A stretch of 64,000 nucleotides of DNA from Pilatotrama ljubarskyi (lineage: Eukaryota; Basidiomycota; Agaricomycetes; Polyporales; Polyporaceae): positions 124,001-188,000 of the forward strand of contig MU277698.1 in assembly GCA_022385805.1 (NCBI GenBank), in the 5' to 3' direction. Under the pieces are notes generated by a model. The model ran no database searches. It had not been told where the DNA came from and saw only the letters and a program-made list of their open reading frames with translations. The translations under genes were made by a program, and so were the position numbers. Below are positions 22,291-33,537 of this stretch, piece after piece (within the stretch, counting starts at the first letter, position 1; the number at the start of each line of letters is the position of its first letter).

Positions 22291-24048
22291 ACGCTATTTC
22301 GCTTCGTGTCCTTCTTACTCTCAGACTGATGGTTGACTTTGGCTCCCTGGGACGGATACCTCGCATACTATACCTCTCGCCCACCTAGCTGCGCAGCTGA
22401 TTCTCGACCCTTCATTGTTCCTCTTTCCTTATTACTGTCTGCTGCTCTGTCGCGCAACTCACGTCTGCCTTGTATTCTTGCTAATGTTCGAACGCTTGCA
22501 CTCGCGGAATGCACACATTAACCGGATGCAGAACAACGAAGCAATGTAGACGCCTTTAGCTGCGCGCCCGCGGTGGCGACTCCGCCGGGACGTGTATCCA
22601 TCGGCCCTACTCAACGCCTTAATTGTTCTGACATCGCCTCGCACTATGTTTCGTTGAGGTATAGCAGCCAGGTCGCGAGCACTCATAGATGGTACGCATT
22701 CAAAGCAGCCAGCCGCAGAAGCCACTCATACGATCACTGCTCCCGTCCAGGTGGTTGTGTCACTCGACGTATTCTCTACCTGCTGCGTCTTACCTGCATG
22801 TGCAGGGAGACATGGTGTAATGGTGTACAGGCATTCTGTCATGCTCAGCTATTCTGGCGAGCAGAACATACTATCTGGCTTTCCTCCCCATCCGTTCGGA
22901 CCCTGTCTCAAGGTATGTTTGGGGCATACTGGGCGAACGATTGCGAGATACGCGTACTATGTGCACCTCATGGCAATGTCGTAAGATGGAGCATCTGGCA
23001 CAATAGGCCCGTCAGGTGCTTAATTACAGCTCTTCTACATAGTAAGGTTCCATGAGCCTACCGCACAACATCTCTCTGACGCAATCAATATCCGGTCTTC
23101 CTAGGACACACGGCGTCCTAGACGGGCCCCTATACATACAGAACGGCAGTCCGCCACGACGAGGGATTATCGATCTAGATAAGGGGGGAAGCCGGCCAGT
23201 GTGGTCGCCGCATGAGCAGCGGTCCTGAGTGCCTCGATATGACCTGATCAGAGAGGATTTCAATCATTCGTCTTAAAGACCTTCCGACCGTGGACCTGCC
23301 AGTGCACTCGGACGAATGTCATTCGGATGAGACAATGGGCGCACGAACTGCGAGGAACGGCGTCAGAGGGCGAAGAGGCATCGGAGGCACTGCAGTGCAG
23401 CTGCACTCACCCCATGAGACCAGGGGATACTTCAGAGCACTCGCGCGGAAACCTCTCGCGGGATCGAGTATTCGGGCAGACGCTCTCCCGCGTGTGCGGC
23501 TCGGGCCTGCTCGGGCGCGACGGCCCAGCAGCCCTCTCCACCTCAGATGCGCGAGACCCACTGCTCCTTGGCCTGCCGTGCCATCCTTCGCTGCAATTCT
23601 TCGTGATCCTCGCTCTCGACCTTCTCTGCCGGCAGAAAGTAGCACGGTACGGTTCAACGACTCTCTATGCTACGCCACATGGTTATATAGAAGAGATTGT
23701 AGTGCGCGCAAAGGGCGTTATCCTGCGCGTGTCGGGTCTTGAAGCAGAGCCGAGTGGGAGAGGGCCTGGGCGGACGCTGACTTGCTGTAAGCCAGGGAAG
23801 ACCGGAGGGCAGCCTGTTACAGCATCTAGCACTGAAGCTCTGATTACGCGGCCTAATTACTAGGCTGACCGGGGAAGCGCCAAGCATATGTACATAAAGA
23901 CGCCCATGCCGACCTATGTAATGCCGACCATGCCCGCTGATATCTATCTAGCCCACCTCCGCTGATTCGAATGCTAAAGGCGAGTACCCGGACTTTAACA
24001 ACCCTGCTGCTAACGAGACACTCGCTGATTTAGCCAGTGTTTCCCGGC
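22291..24048. other. 1.8-kb intergenic region, no gene supported
   Basis: It contains the 3' end of the Munc13-like gene and the promoter of F-box paralogue 2. Short open stretches exist on both strands, but none shows a family motif or a consistent splice pattern. An acceptor-like TTTAGCCAG just before 24040 may mark a small upstream exon of the next gene. Confidence 0.45.
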
Positions 24049-25627
24049 ATGGCAGCACTGCGTCTCAACGAAGATATCCTGCTTCACATCATGAGGTTCG
24101 CCTCCAGACGGACACTATGCATGTTCATCTCAACGTGCCGCCTCTTCCACCGTGCCGGCGCGCAGTACCTCCTCGAGGGCACCGTCACGCTGGACAATGA
24201 ACAACAGCTCGACTCTTTCATCTGCTTCATGAAGGCAGACACAAGCCACCGAGTAGGTTTCCTCCGGACTCTCAGCATCAAGATTCACTTGTACATGGCC
24301 CCGAGATCTCTATCCCCCTCGACGTCGCATGCGTTAGTCTTGCTCTTTCTCCGCCTTGCGCGAGACGGTGTCCTCTGCAACCTCATGCTTTACTCTGCCG
24401 AGGAGCTCCTAAGCTCTCAACCTTTACTCCCTTTGGCCATTGCCATGCTGACGACGCTCAAGTCGCTGACCCTGTACAACGCTGGAGTGCGCGCAAGGCT
24501 GCTCCTGAAGAACCTTCAGTCGCAGCTGACCTATGCCGACCTGTGGCTCATCCCGCGGGACCGCAGTCCCGCAGAGGGACCCGGTTTAGATGCAGATCCC
24601 GGAAACGACCCATTCGTGCTCCTCCATCGCTCCCATGATTCCCTCAGACAGCTGATCACCACGTGCGCGGAGAAGTATACCTCACACACGCCTGCCATAC
24701 CCGTCTACACGCACCTCCGCGCCCTCACCCTCCGCATGACCCATCTCGACGAGCCATACATAGGTCACTATGCGCGGGCATGTCCCAACCTCGAGGAGCT
24801 GACAGCATGTGACTTAGATTGCGAGCATCTCGATGGGGATGCTACGGACGTTGACGATCCCCTCATGGACGCCCGCGAGAGCAACAAAGACGACCAAGAG
24901 GAGCTTGGGACCTGGCCGTCTCTCCGCCTCTTCAAGGGCACGTACGCGACACTCTTCAGCCTAGGGATCCTATGTCCTATCTCTTGGATTAAGTTGAATG
25001 AGGAGGATGGCGAATTCTACCCTTCCCTCCTCCTAGAGCCTCTGAATGACGCTCGTCCTACACATCTGGACCTCCAGTTCAGCGAGGCACATTGGCTACA
25101 CAGTGGTGAATTCAGATCCGTTTTTGACCAACGCGGCCTTCAAAGGCTCAAGTCTCTTACGCTTCATGTGACGGCCGACGAAGAGGAGCGGCACAGGCTG
25201 AACATCACGGCTGCACTGGTGAGTGATCATGGAGTGTGTGTTCACATAGCCTGCTAACAGTCCATGGCGTCAAATGCAGGATGCTGTCATAACCGACATA
25301 ATTGCCTACCTGCCGTCGCTCACAAGCTTTGAATTCTGTCTCGACTGCAGCTACCTCCGTGAGGACCTAGGGGAGCCTCCTTCCCTAGTCAGTTTGGCAT
25401 TGGAAGCCGTCGACGCGAAGGCATTCGCGGAGCGCATCAACGTCGCAGCATCCGGGCGGCTCACATCGATTTCGGTCCAACTGATGGGCCCCGGCGGGCA
25501 CGCAGACGACGCGGTTCACATCGGTCCGCGCCCCAAGCACTTCGATCTTGCATACCAGGAGGCATATCCCCTCATGAGTGATGAAGACGAGCGAAAGGCG
25601 TGGTCGGGTGTGCGGAGGCTTATCTGA
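24049..25627 (+). CDS. F-box-like leucine-rich protein, paralogue 2
   Basis: Probable SCF-type substrate adaptor; substrate unknown. Exons 24049-25218 and 25280-25627 give 1518 nt, 505 residues, exactly the length of paralogue 1. The intron sits at the same place (AAL/DAVI). The true ATG is 24049 (MAALRLNEDILLHIMRF). The F-box-like helices span residues 5-45, ending CRLFHRAGAQYLLEG. Leucine-rich strands follow (LRALTLRMTHL, CPNLEELTACDLD), then the shared blocks WPSLRLFKGTYATLFSLGILCPI and NDARPTHLDLQFSEAHW. The second exon carries the family's C-terminal strand-rich segment (LTSFEFCLDCSYL) and ends VRRLI. It is followed 0.6 kb downstream, in the same direction, by paralogue 3, a tandem duplication. 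All frames are open, so it is presumably functional. Confidence 0.8.
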
Positions 25628-26230
25628 CAGGCTTCAAGATCAGAGATTTGCGAGTAGGTGATAGTGGCGACTGGAAGGCTCAGGCGTTGATCGTTGCAGC
25701 TAGGGATGGGGAGTTCTCGTGGATTTATGGTACATCATTTCCTCAAGTCCGCAAGGGTCGTGGACGGAAGTACTGCAGTAAAATAGTGCACTACAGTACT
25801 CCCAGCGCGGGGGGGCAGCGGCGGCGCGGAGCGCTCATTAAGCGCTCGACGCGATAGTGAGAGTGGTAGCTTCATCATACCTCTTGGATACCTCCGACCA
25901 TGAGCATCTCTTCCTTGTGCATGCATGAGCCTTTAGCGAGCAGCTAGTAAGCCACCGGGTTCGCCAGCGACGGCAAAAGGAAGTGTCCGGCTCATTTGGG
26001 TCTACTCGGGGTAGCGACAGCTATCAGTGTGAAACTCGAACTGACTCCCAGTCACCATCACAAAGAACGGCGGCTGAACCGCGCACCATGGGAGACAATG
26101 AACGGTACTGTAGTCAAGCAACCCGTAGCTCTACTATAAGTGTCCAATTTGGATTCTGAAGTTTGATGTCCACCCAATTCTCCTAATCAGTCGCCTCACT
26201 CGCACGCGGACGTTCACCCACATCTCTACG
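25628..26230. other. Intergenic spacer between two F-box paralogues; short hairpin
   Basis: About 600 bases with no gene. A short inverted repeat, GAGCGCT then CATTA then AGCGCTC, lies at 25829-25847 and could form a 7-bp stem. The rest presumably holds the terminator of paralogue 2 and the promoter of paralogue 3. Confidence 0.45.
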
Positions 26231-27951
26231 ATGAGCAGCGAACGCGCGCAGACGGTGAGCACACAAGCCGCTTCTCCTAACTCCAGCCTGAGAGTTCAAC
26301 GCATGTAGCCAGTAACAAGCCTTGACCAATACCTCAACGACGACATCCTTCTTCACACGATGAGCTTCATGGATAGGCCCTCCATATCTGCTCTCATGCA
26401 AACGTGCAGACGTTTTCAATCCAGAGGAGCGAAGTTCATTCTCAAAGGAGAGGTCATCCTGCGCAGCGAGCCGCGCATACTGTCCTTCTTCCTCTTCATG
26501 CTGGCCGATCCCGCACGCCGTTTTCCACTCCTCCGCAGCTTGTCTATCTTCAGCAGCTGCACGCCCCTCTCCCTAGGGATCGCAGACTTGCTCCGCAAGC
26601 TCTTCTGCTATCTCGCCGCTGCAGGAGACCTCCGCCGACTGTGGATCTTCTCCGCCGAGAAGCTTCTCAGTTCCCATCCGGACCTGCCCTCCGCGATCGC
26701 TCAACTTCCCGCACTCACCGAACTCCTGCTAACCTCGGCTGGTCCGCGCTGTAGCGAGATGTTGGGGGCGCTCCGCTCCACGCTCGTCTCCTTCACGGTC
26801 GCCATGGATCATCACGACTACGACACCTTGGGCGAGGACACCCGGAGCCCTGCCGAAAAAGACCCCGTAAGCCTCCTGCGGCGCTCTAGGCGTACGCTCG
26901 ACCGCGTCACGATGTCATTCGCGCAGATCAGTCCGGGAGGTCCCAAGTTCCCCAACGTGACGTATCTGTCGCTCGAGTACCTCGATAAGCCTTGGATTGT
27001 GGACTACATCCGCGCCTTTCCGAATCTCGAGGAGCTGGAAGTGCTCGAATGGGAGGGCTACAGTTCTAGTTTCGATGACGACGACATCGAGCAGCACCGT
27101 GAGGCCAACTGCATGATACAGCAGTTCTACGGGACGTGGCGCGGGCTCCGGTCCTACTCGGGCTCCCTCTGCGACCTATACCTCCTCGGACTGCAATGCC
27201 ACATTCCTCACCTCCGTATCAAAGACGGAGAGTACGGGTTCCGAGCCGAGATGCTAGCTGACGTGCTCGACGACGCCCGCCCGGTCCACCTCGAGCTTGG
27301 ACCTCACCGGGTTCGACTGGCTACTCGACGAGGACGTCTTCCTCGAGTTCTTCTCCAAGCCCTCGGCGGAGCGTCTGGAGACGCTCAAGCTCACCGTGAA
27401 CTTCAACGCCGATGACGCTGTCTTAGACTTCAGTCTCGCTCTGGTGAGTGTCCCACCGGTCTTGTCCGCTCCTCTATCACGGTGCAGGCCATTCTTGCGT
27501 GCACGGTGCTGACGAGATTCGATGACAGGACGGGATCGTCTGTTTCATCCTCGAACCACTGCGTTCCCTGCGCTCGTTCGAGCTCGTCCTGGACTGCAGC
27601 GGCATCGCCTCCCACTCCTTCTGCACCTCCCGCTCCGCCCGCTGCTTGCCCAGGCTCGGCGGGCGCCGGCGCTCCCCGCCGCAATCACTGCTCCCGATCG
27701 AGGAGGGTCTCGCAGATTGGGACCCGGCCCTGTTCGCTTACATGGCGCGCCATGCGAACGATGCGAAGCAGCTGTGGAGGGTCAAGATCACCCAGACGAT
27801 GCATCGTACACGGCCGGACATCAGAGAGATTTTCGAGTGGACGGAGTATGCCAGTTACAGCATTGGCGAGTCGGGCGAGTCGGACTCGGACTCGGACTCG
27901 GACTCGGACTCGGACTCAGACTCTGGCTCGGACTCGTACTGGTCGGCTTGA
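26231..27951 (+). pseudogene. F-box-like leucine-rich protein, paralogue 3, with one-base frameshift
   Basis: Same family as the genes at 9521-11105 and 24049-25627. Exon 1 (26231-26254, MSSERAQT) joins exon 2 at 26309 across a GT-AG intron, giving the F-box start LDQYLNDDILLHTMSFMDRPS. Exon 2 keeps the family blocks (LPALTELLLTSAGPRCSEML, WRGLRSYSGSLCDLYLLGLQCHI, DDARPVHLEL). At about 27290-27297 the frame changes: the homologous continuation LTGFDWLLDEDVFLEFFSKPS is in the next frame, as if one base had been gained. Exon 3 (27529-27951, starting DGIVCFILEPLRS) begins at the conserved intron position and stays in the new frame. The three exons total 1582 nt, one more than a multiple of three. 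No GT-AG intron can explain the shift. It is a pseudogene, an allele, or a sequencing error. A serine/aspartate repeat forms the C-terminus. Confidence 0.7.
27882..27935 (+). repeat. GACTCG hexanucleotide repeat encoding a Ser-Asp tail
   Basis: A tandem run of GACTCG units with a few variants near the 3' end of F-box paralogue 3 encodes alternating Ser and Asp residues. Such tracts expand and contract readily. The other two paralogues lack it, so it arose after duplication. Confidence 0.85.
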
Positions 27952-29601
27952 CGACTCCTCCGCCTTCAAGCCGTGTGCTATACCATGTATGTCTGCTGCA
28001 GGTGAGGTGGGATCACACAGATCCCCTTTCCATCTGCGATCCCAGTGATGCTGACGCATGTCGAGCAGACATCCTCACGGTAGTACTCGTGGTCTGTACT
28101 CTGCGATGTAGAGCCTCCGTCCGGCCGACTCCGACTTTCGCGCGTCAAAGATTTGCTTCGACATCTTCCCCAGGTGTCCGGCGTGAACCCCGGCCCCGAT
28201 GTCTCGCGACGTCTCAAGCCTCCTCACATCCATCCACACGGATCGCCATCCAGGTGTGCGACCGGCGGCACGCCTCGGGTCCGGCCCCTATATCCCCCTC
28301 CCTGGTTGAGGCCCGCGGGCCCGGTCTCCGGCACCCATCGATGTGAGCTACGTCCCCTACAAGCGGTTCCAACTTCCCAGTGTCCCAGCTCCCAGCTCCC
28401 AGGCCCGGACGGACCGCGGTCAGTACAGCATGAGCGAAGTTCGGGGGTCCGAACTGCGCGATGATCAGAGCCATGATGTGCGCCGAGGGTCGTCGCTCTA
28501 CTGTATCATATGTAGTCTATGACCGTAGAGATGGTACTTTGTGTGACCGGCACCGGCACCGACGACGGGCCCGTCCAGCTCGACCTGGACGAGGTGCGTG
28601 TGGATCCGTCGGGCCCGGGACGAGCCGAGCTCGCACCCCGGGAACCGGCTGCTATGCTACTGAGCCCGGGCTATGACATGTATCTATCAAATGCAAGCAC
28701 TAGACATATTCGCATACGTACACGAACTACATACTCGATCACGCATGTACATACGTCGTGGTAGACAGAGACACGGCATGCAGATCGCAGCGGTGGTCGT
28801 CTCGAGGACTCTCGGAGTCCTCGAACGCAGCCGTACTATACAGTAAACTCGACGGCTTGCCATCTTCGGACGAACCTAGTTGCCGATGTTCACAGACGTG
28901 AGCGGGCCACCCTCCAAGGATGCGAGTACATAGCGCTGCGTGCAACGCAACGTCCTCCCAATTTTGGTATATATGTTACGATATCCTATCTACCACTACA
29001 CATTAAAGCACCCCGCGCTTTGCAATCGGCGGGTCTTCCGTCTACTACGAGTATCGTACTTTACACCTACTGTATCGCACCGGCCGCCCGCAAGCCAGCA
29101 GCTGAGTGGGAGTATGAGCAGGGATTGGGGATCGGGGCCAAGGCGGTGGGGGGTAAAAATCGTCAACGCCGGGGGTATGTACAGCACCATCATCATTCGT
29201 CTTCATCAGTAGCGGCTCGGGGGCAGGTTACGTGCGCAGGATCGCGGTGGTGCGGTGTCAGACAAGCACGCGCGCGAGGAGGCAGGCGTGCCTGACAGCG
29301 ACACGCCCCTTCGCGCGGGCACGCACGCCCGTGCGAGACACGGACGCCTGGTCGTCCTGGCGCTCAACTCTTCCGGGTGCCCGTTCCCAAGAGCAGAGCA
29401 AAGGGGGAGGGGATAGCGCGGGTGGCCAAGCAGAACTAGGGGAGCGGAGGATCTGGGCCCAGAGAAGTGCGGAGGTCAGGCCGATGGAAGGGTTCCAGGA
29501 CGCTAAAAAAGCAGGGTGCGAGCAGCTGCGACCGCCGCCCCGGCGCGATGTTGGCGTCAGCCTGGCCCCCGGCGCCTGCGCAATCAGATCCGCATCCGTC
29601 C
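27952..29601. other. 1.65-kb intergenic region; perfect short hairpin
   Basis: It lies between the convergent 3' ends of F-box paralogue 3 and the proline-rich gene. A perfect inverted repeat, CGAGGACTC then TCG then GAGTCCTCG, lies at 28802-28822. No coding sequence is supported. Confidence 0.45.
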
Positions 29602-30435
29602 TCAGAACCGCGCCAGCCCCTCGTCCTCCTCCGAAATAGACGACAACGACGAGTGCCTCGAGTGGGGCCCCGCGCGCCAGCCTCCTCTCCGCCCAAAGCC
29701 AAGACCAGGCGCGAAGCTCGACGGGGGCGACGCCCCGCGCGCCGGCCCAGGCAATGGGGAAAGCGTCGGCGAGGGCGAGGGCGCGGGTGAATGCGACGGC
29801 GATGAGGGCGACGTCGAGTAGAGCACGAGCGGCTCCGGGGTATGCGGGGTATACGCTGAGATAGCAGCGGACGGGCGAAGCGGGCCGGGGGCAGAGGCAT
29901 GCGGGTGCGCGCGAGCGCGGGGCTGGGGCGTCGCGGTGTAGATGACGTACGGCTCGTCATCGAGGGTATCTGGCTGGGGCTGGGGGGCGCGCCGGGGCGG
30001 GAGCTGGGGGGCGCTGTAGTAGTCCCAGGAGTCGGCGGCGGCGTCGGCTGCGGCGATGATGTCTTCCCAGGAGTACGTGCGCGCGCGTTTCTACGAAGGC
30101 GCCGTGTCAGTCGTACGTTCATTACGGGAGAGACCACGCGGACGCGGGCGGGAAATGAGACGGAGGGAAGGGGAACTCACAGGAATGGAAGAAGGCTGAT
30201 CGCCGCCTGTGGCGACGCGGCGTGTCCACTCCCTCCTACGGAGAAATTCAACGCGGTCTTTGCGGTGGGTGAGGCTCTCGGAAGACCTGCTGGTCTTGAG
30301 CGTGCGCGCGTCGTGGGCGTTGCGGGGGCGGGCGAGCGGAAGGAGGGGTTCGTCGCGCGAGGTGTCCCAGGACTCGGGAACGGAGGGGAGGCGCGGGAAC
30401 TGGATCATGTTCGAGTGGTAGCTGGAGGACGCCAT
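29602..30435 (-). CDS. Proline-rich hypothetical protein, two exons
   Basis: Function not recognised. Exons 30435-30181 and 30090-29602 join in phase 0 (SIP/KRAR) across a 90-nt GT-AG intron and give 247 residues. Residues 1-85 are Arg/Ser rich (MASSSYHSNMIQFPRLPSVP, EFLRRREWTRRVATGG). A short, conserved-looking motif, RTYSWEDIIAAADAAADSWDYYS, begins exon 2. The rest is low-complexity, Pro/Ser/Ala-rich, with repeated SPSSPSHSPAPSPSP-like runs, and ends in an acidic, serine-rich tail (HSSLSSISEEDEGLARF). There is no signal peptide or membrane segment, so a disordered nuclear or cytosolic protein is likely. The coherent frame across the intron and the structured motif are my reasons for calling it real. 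It converges on F-box paralogue 3. Confidence 0.6.
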
Positions 30436-33400
30436 GTTTCGTGCGGTGAACGGTGATTGCTGAAAGGACGGGTGTACGACGGCCAGAGGCAAGAACGAGG
30501 ATCAGCGGGCACGAGAGCGAGTGGGGAGACGAGAGGGAGGGGGAGTCAGGCGGGAAGGCGGAGTGGGCGTGGGGGAGAGGTTTGGATGGTAAATATACGG
30601 ATTGGAGAGCGGAGGCCCCTGTGGGCGAATCGCATCTGAGGAGATCTGGACGAGCGATGAGTCAGGGCCTCGCACGTTTTCACCGCCATGCCGTCACTCA
30701 ACACGCCATCCCCCTCTCTCCCCCTCCAGTCGGCCTAGACCCACGCACCACCCCGTACTCCCCGTCCGAGAACCTTCCACTTCCGCCGCTCTCTGCACCA
30801 CCCCAATGTCCAAGCTTGCTCGTCGCAATGGTATGAAGAGTGGAAACGCGGGAACAACTGCGAGACCTGCGATCCTCGGTTCCAATCCTGGACCCGTCAC
30901 GTGGCCGGAGCAGAATGCTGTGCCGTGTCCGAGCACTCGTCCGAGGGCGCGTTCTCTGCGCGCTACCCAGCGGGGAGCGTCCAGGGCCCGGTCGGGCAAT
31001 GCTGCCAACTTTATCTGAACCCGCAACGCTATCCAACGTTCATGCACGTCCACCACCACAAATAAATCACTCCCGCCCTTGCAACCGCCAAACCTCTCTC
31101 CAATCCTGCATGAGACATGGCACGCTCCCGCAGCCGCACTGCCAGCCGCGAACACTCCGCCCGCCGTCCTGCCATCAGCCGCGCTCGCCGTCGTGCGCCC
31201 CGCAAAAATAAGTATCGATGACCAGCCGGCGCTGACAGATGCTCAAACACCGTCGTCGCGCGTCGGCCTCCCTGCAGCAACGTGTCCGGTCCTCCTCGGC
31301 CATTCTCACCGCGGCCATCGCTCGCATCCACCCTCCCCAAGACGCCGCCACACGTTCTCCCAACCAACCCGTCCCGAGACCTGAACCCGTGAGCGAGTGT
31401 TCGTGCACCGCGACCGGCCAGATCTCGAGTATATGATTCTGAACCCCAGCCGTCCGCTCGTGCACATTCAATGCCCTGCCTCATCGCAGCAAGACACCGA
31501 GGTCTGGGCTCCTCCCAGCGATAGCTCGAGCTTCTGCGCTACCACACAGCCCGCCAGATGCCAGAGAGATACCCGCTGATCTATCCCCGCAGCGTCAGCG
31601 CGCGCGCTAGCGCTCCCGCCCAGCCAAGAGCGAGGTCGAGGTCGCAGCCCTGATTTACGATGCTGCTCCGCGTCGCCTGGCGGATTTGTGGCTCATAGCG
31701 AGCGTACGCGAGGCTCGGCATAGCGTAAGTATCCCCAGCAACCGCAGGCGTCCACCCTTCCAAGGCCCCAGGCATCAGGAAACGCCCGAAGAGAGATGGA
31801 CGAGCATTTCGCAGAAGCGTGTCGTCGACGACGTGCGTGCGTTCGAATCGGCGTCGCTTGGCGGGGCGTCCCGCGTCGCTCGTTCTTTGTCGAGACTCAC
31901 ATCCCGTCTCTCACGTCTCCGGGTTCCACGACGACGAGCGTTCGTAGCGTCCCGGGAGCACGTCCCTCCCGAGACTCCGGGAGTTGGATCCCGGCCATGA
32001 ACCGTGACAGTGGACACTCTCACCTCAATCAAGTCCTCCCTCCCGCCCCAGTTGCGCCGTCTTCGCACCCCGACATCTCGACGTCAACGTGGAAGGTCCC
32101 CGTCTATATGGGCTTGATCCCCGGCAAGCGAGGCTGTTTCACAGCGGATCCGAACGAGATGAGACGCGACGTCGCACAGTTTTATACGAACGTTAAGCGA
32201 GACGAGCATCGAGCGAGGATCCGACGCAGAAGCTCATACTGTAGTGCGGGTACACGCGCGGGCGACGTCGAGGCAGGCAGGGAAACGAGTACGAGGCTCG
32301 AAGGCAGCAGGCGGAACAGAACGTGGCCCTGGTTCACAGACATGGCGTGACTCCGCGCGAGTCGAGAGTCGCGACGCGTCGCTCGCCGCACGCACACGCC
32401 GCCGCGTCTTCTTGGGGTCACATGATCGTGAGTAAAGCACGACGCGTATCTCGGTCCTCGATGAGGCAGGCGTCGTGGTTCGCCTCCACCCGCTGCAAGT
32501 CAGAGTCCCACTAGCACGAGCCTCGCCTCTGTTGCCTATCCGAAACCCCGGCGGAGTTCATGTGAGGCAGCATAAAGATGAGGCTGAGCAGTAATCGCCA
32601 TGTCCGAAGAGCGCGATCCCTGACCAATGCCTCAGTGCACGCAGGCGCTTGTGGCGCGATTTTGTCCTGCCATGCCGCCCGCTCGTCTGGGGCGACAGGA
32701 CCTGATCGGCCTCTGCAAATCGAGCACCTCGTCGACACTCCTTCCGTGTCGTCTTCCACCCGCTCACACTCCCGAGCGAACACAAATCACTCCGATTGGG
32801 CATCGTGGGGCATGCCAGAGCTCGGACGCAACGGCAGCGCCTACTATGTGCTACGTACGAGTCGTCTTTGACGTCCGCTAGGCACGGCGTGTTTATCAGT
32901 GATAGAGTGTGTCGGTGCGCACGATCGATTAATGAAGTTGCCGCTGCCTTGCACAGTTGCCCTCACCAGCACCACTATGTAGTACTCACGTACAGCCTCC
33001 GCGTTCCTGGATCGCCAGTCTCCTCTGCGCGACTTTTGCAAAACGCTTCCCGAATCCCGAGACCAAAGTCGTCCCAGCACGTCTTCCGCCACCACCACGC
33101 CTTCTTCCTCAAGGGCAAGGCGATGCTGGGTCCAGCACAATCGCTGTCCACTCCACGACAAACGAACGCCCTCATCCGGTGCGCCCAGTAGTGGCTAGCG
33201 CTGTCGATCTGTCACCACACGTCAGACCACCCGACCCAGAACGCCGAACCGAAGCCCGCGTGCGCGATCAAATGCGAGTACAACGACAACCTCGTACCGC
33301 CGCCGCCGTCGCGCTGAGTTCCGTGGCGGCTAGTGCTGGCTTGGCGAGCACCGGTTTGCGCCTTGGAGCCTTCATATATTGTCCTCTAGGAGGCGAAGGC

Positions 33401-33537
33401 GTAGGTCCCAGGCACCCCTCCTGCGAGGCTCGGTGCTCTTCTCTTACCTTTCCCTGAGCCTCTCTTCGTGACTTTTGCGCCTCGCTGCTTCTTGCTTCTG
33501 CTGCTGTTAGCCCGCCACCGCTTGTGATCGAGGAGAT
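30436..33537. other. 3.1-kb region with several arginine/serine-rich open stretches, no gene supported
   Basis: GC-rich, with open frames on both strands that are probably compositional. Two are worth noting: an arginine-rich plus-strand stretch from ATG 31118 (MARSRSRTASREHSARR), and a stretch near 31610-31727 (AALIYDAAPRRLADLWLIAS) that ends at a GTAAGT donor. A 184-codon plus frame runs 31796-32350. None shows a known family motif. The last part must hold the promoter of the MARVEL gene at 33538. Confidence 0.35.
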
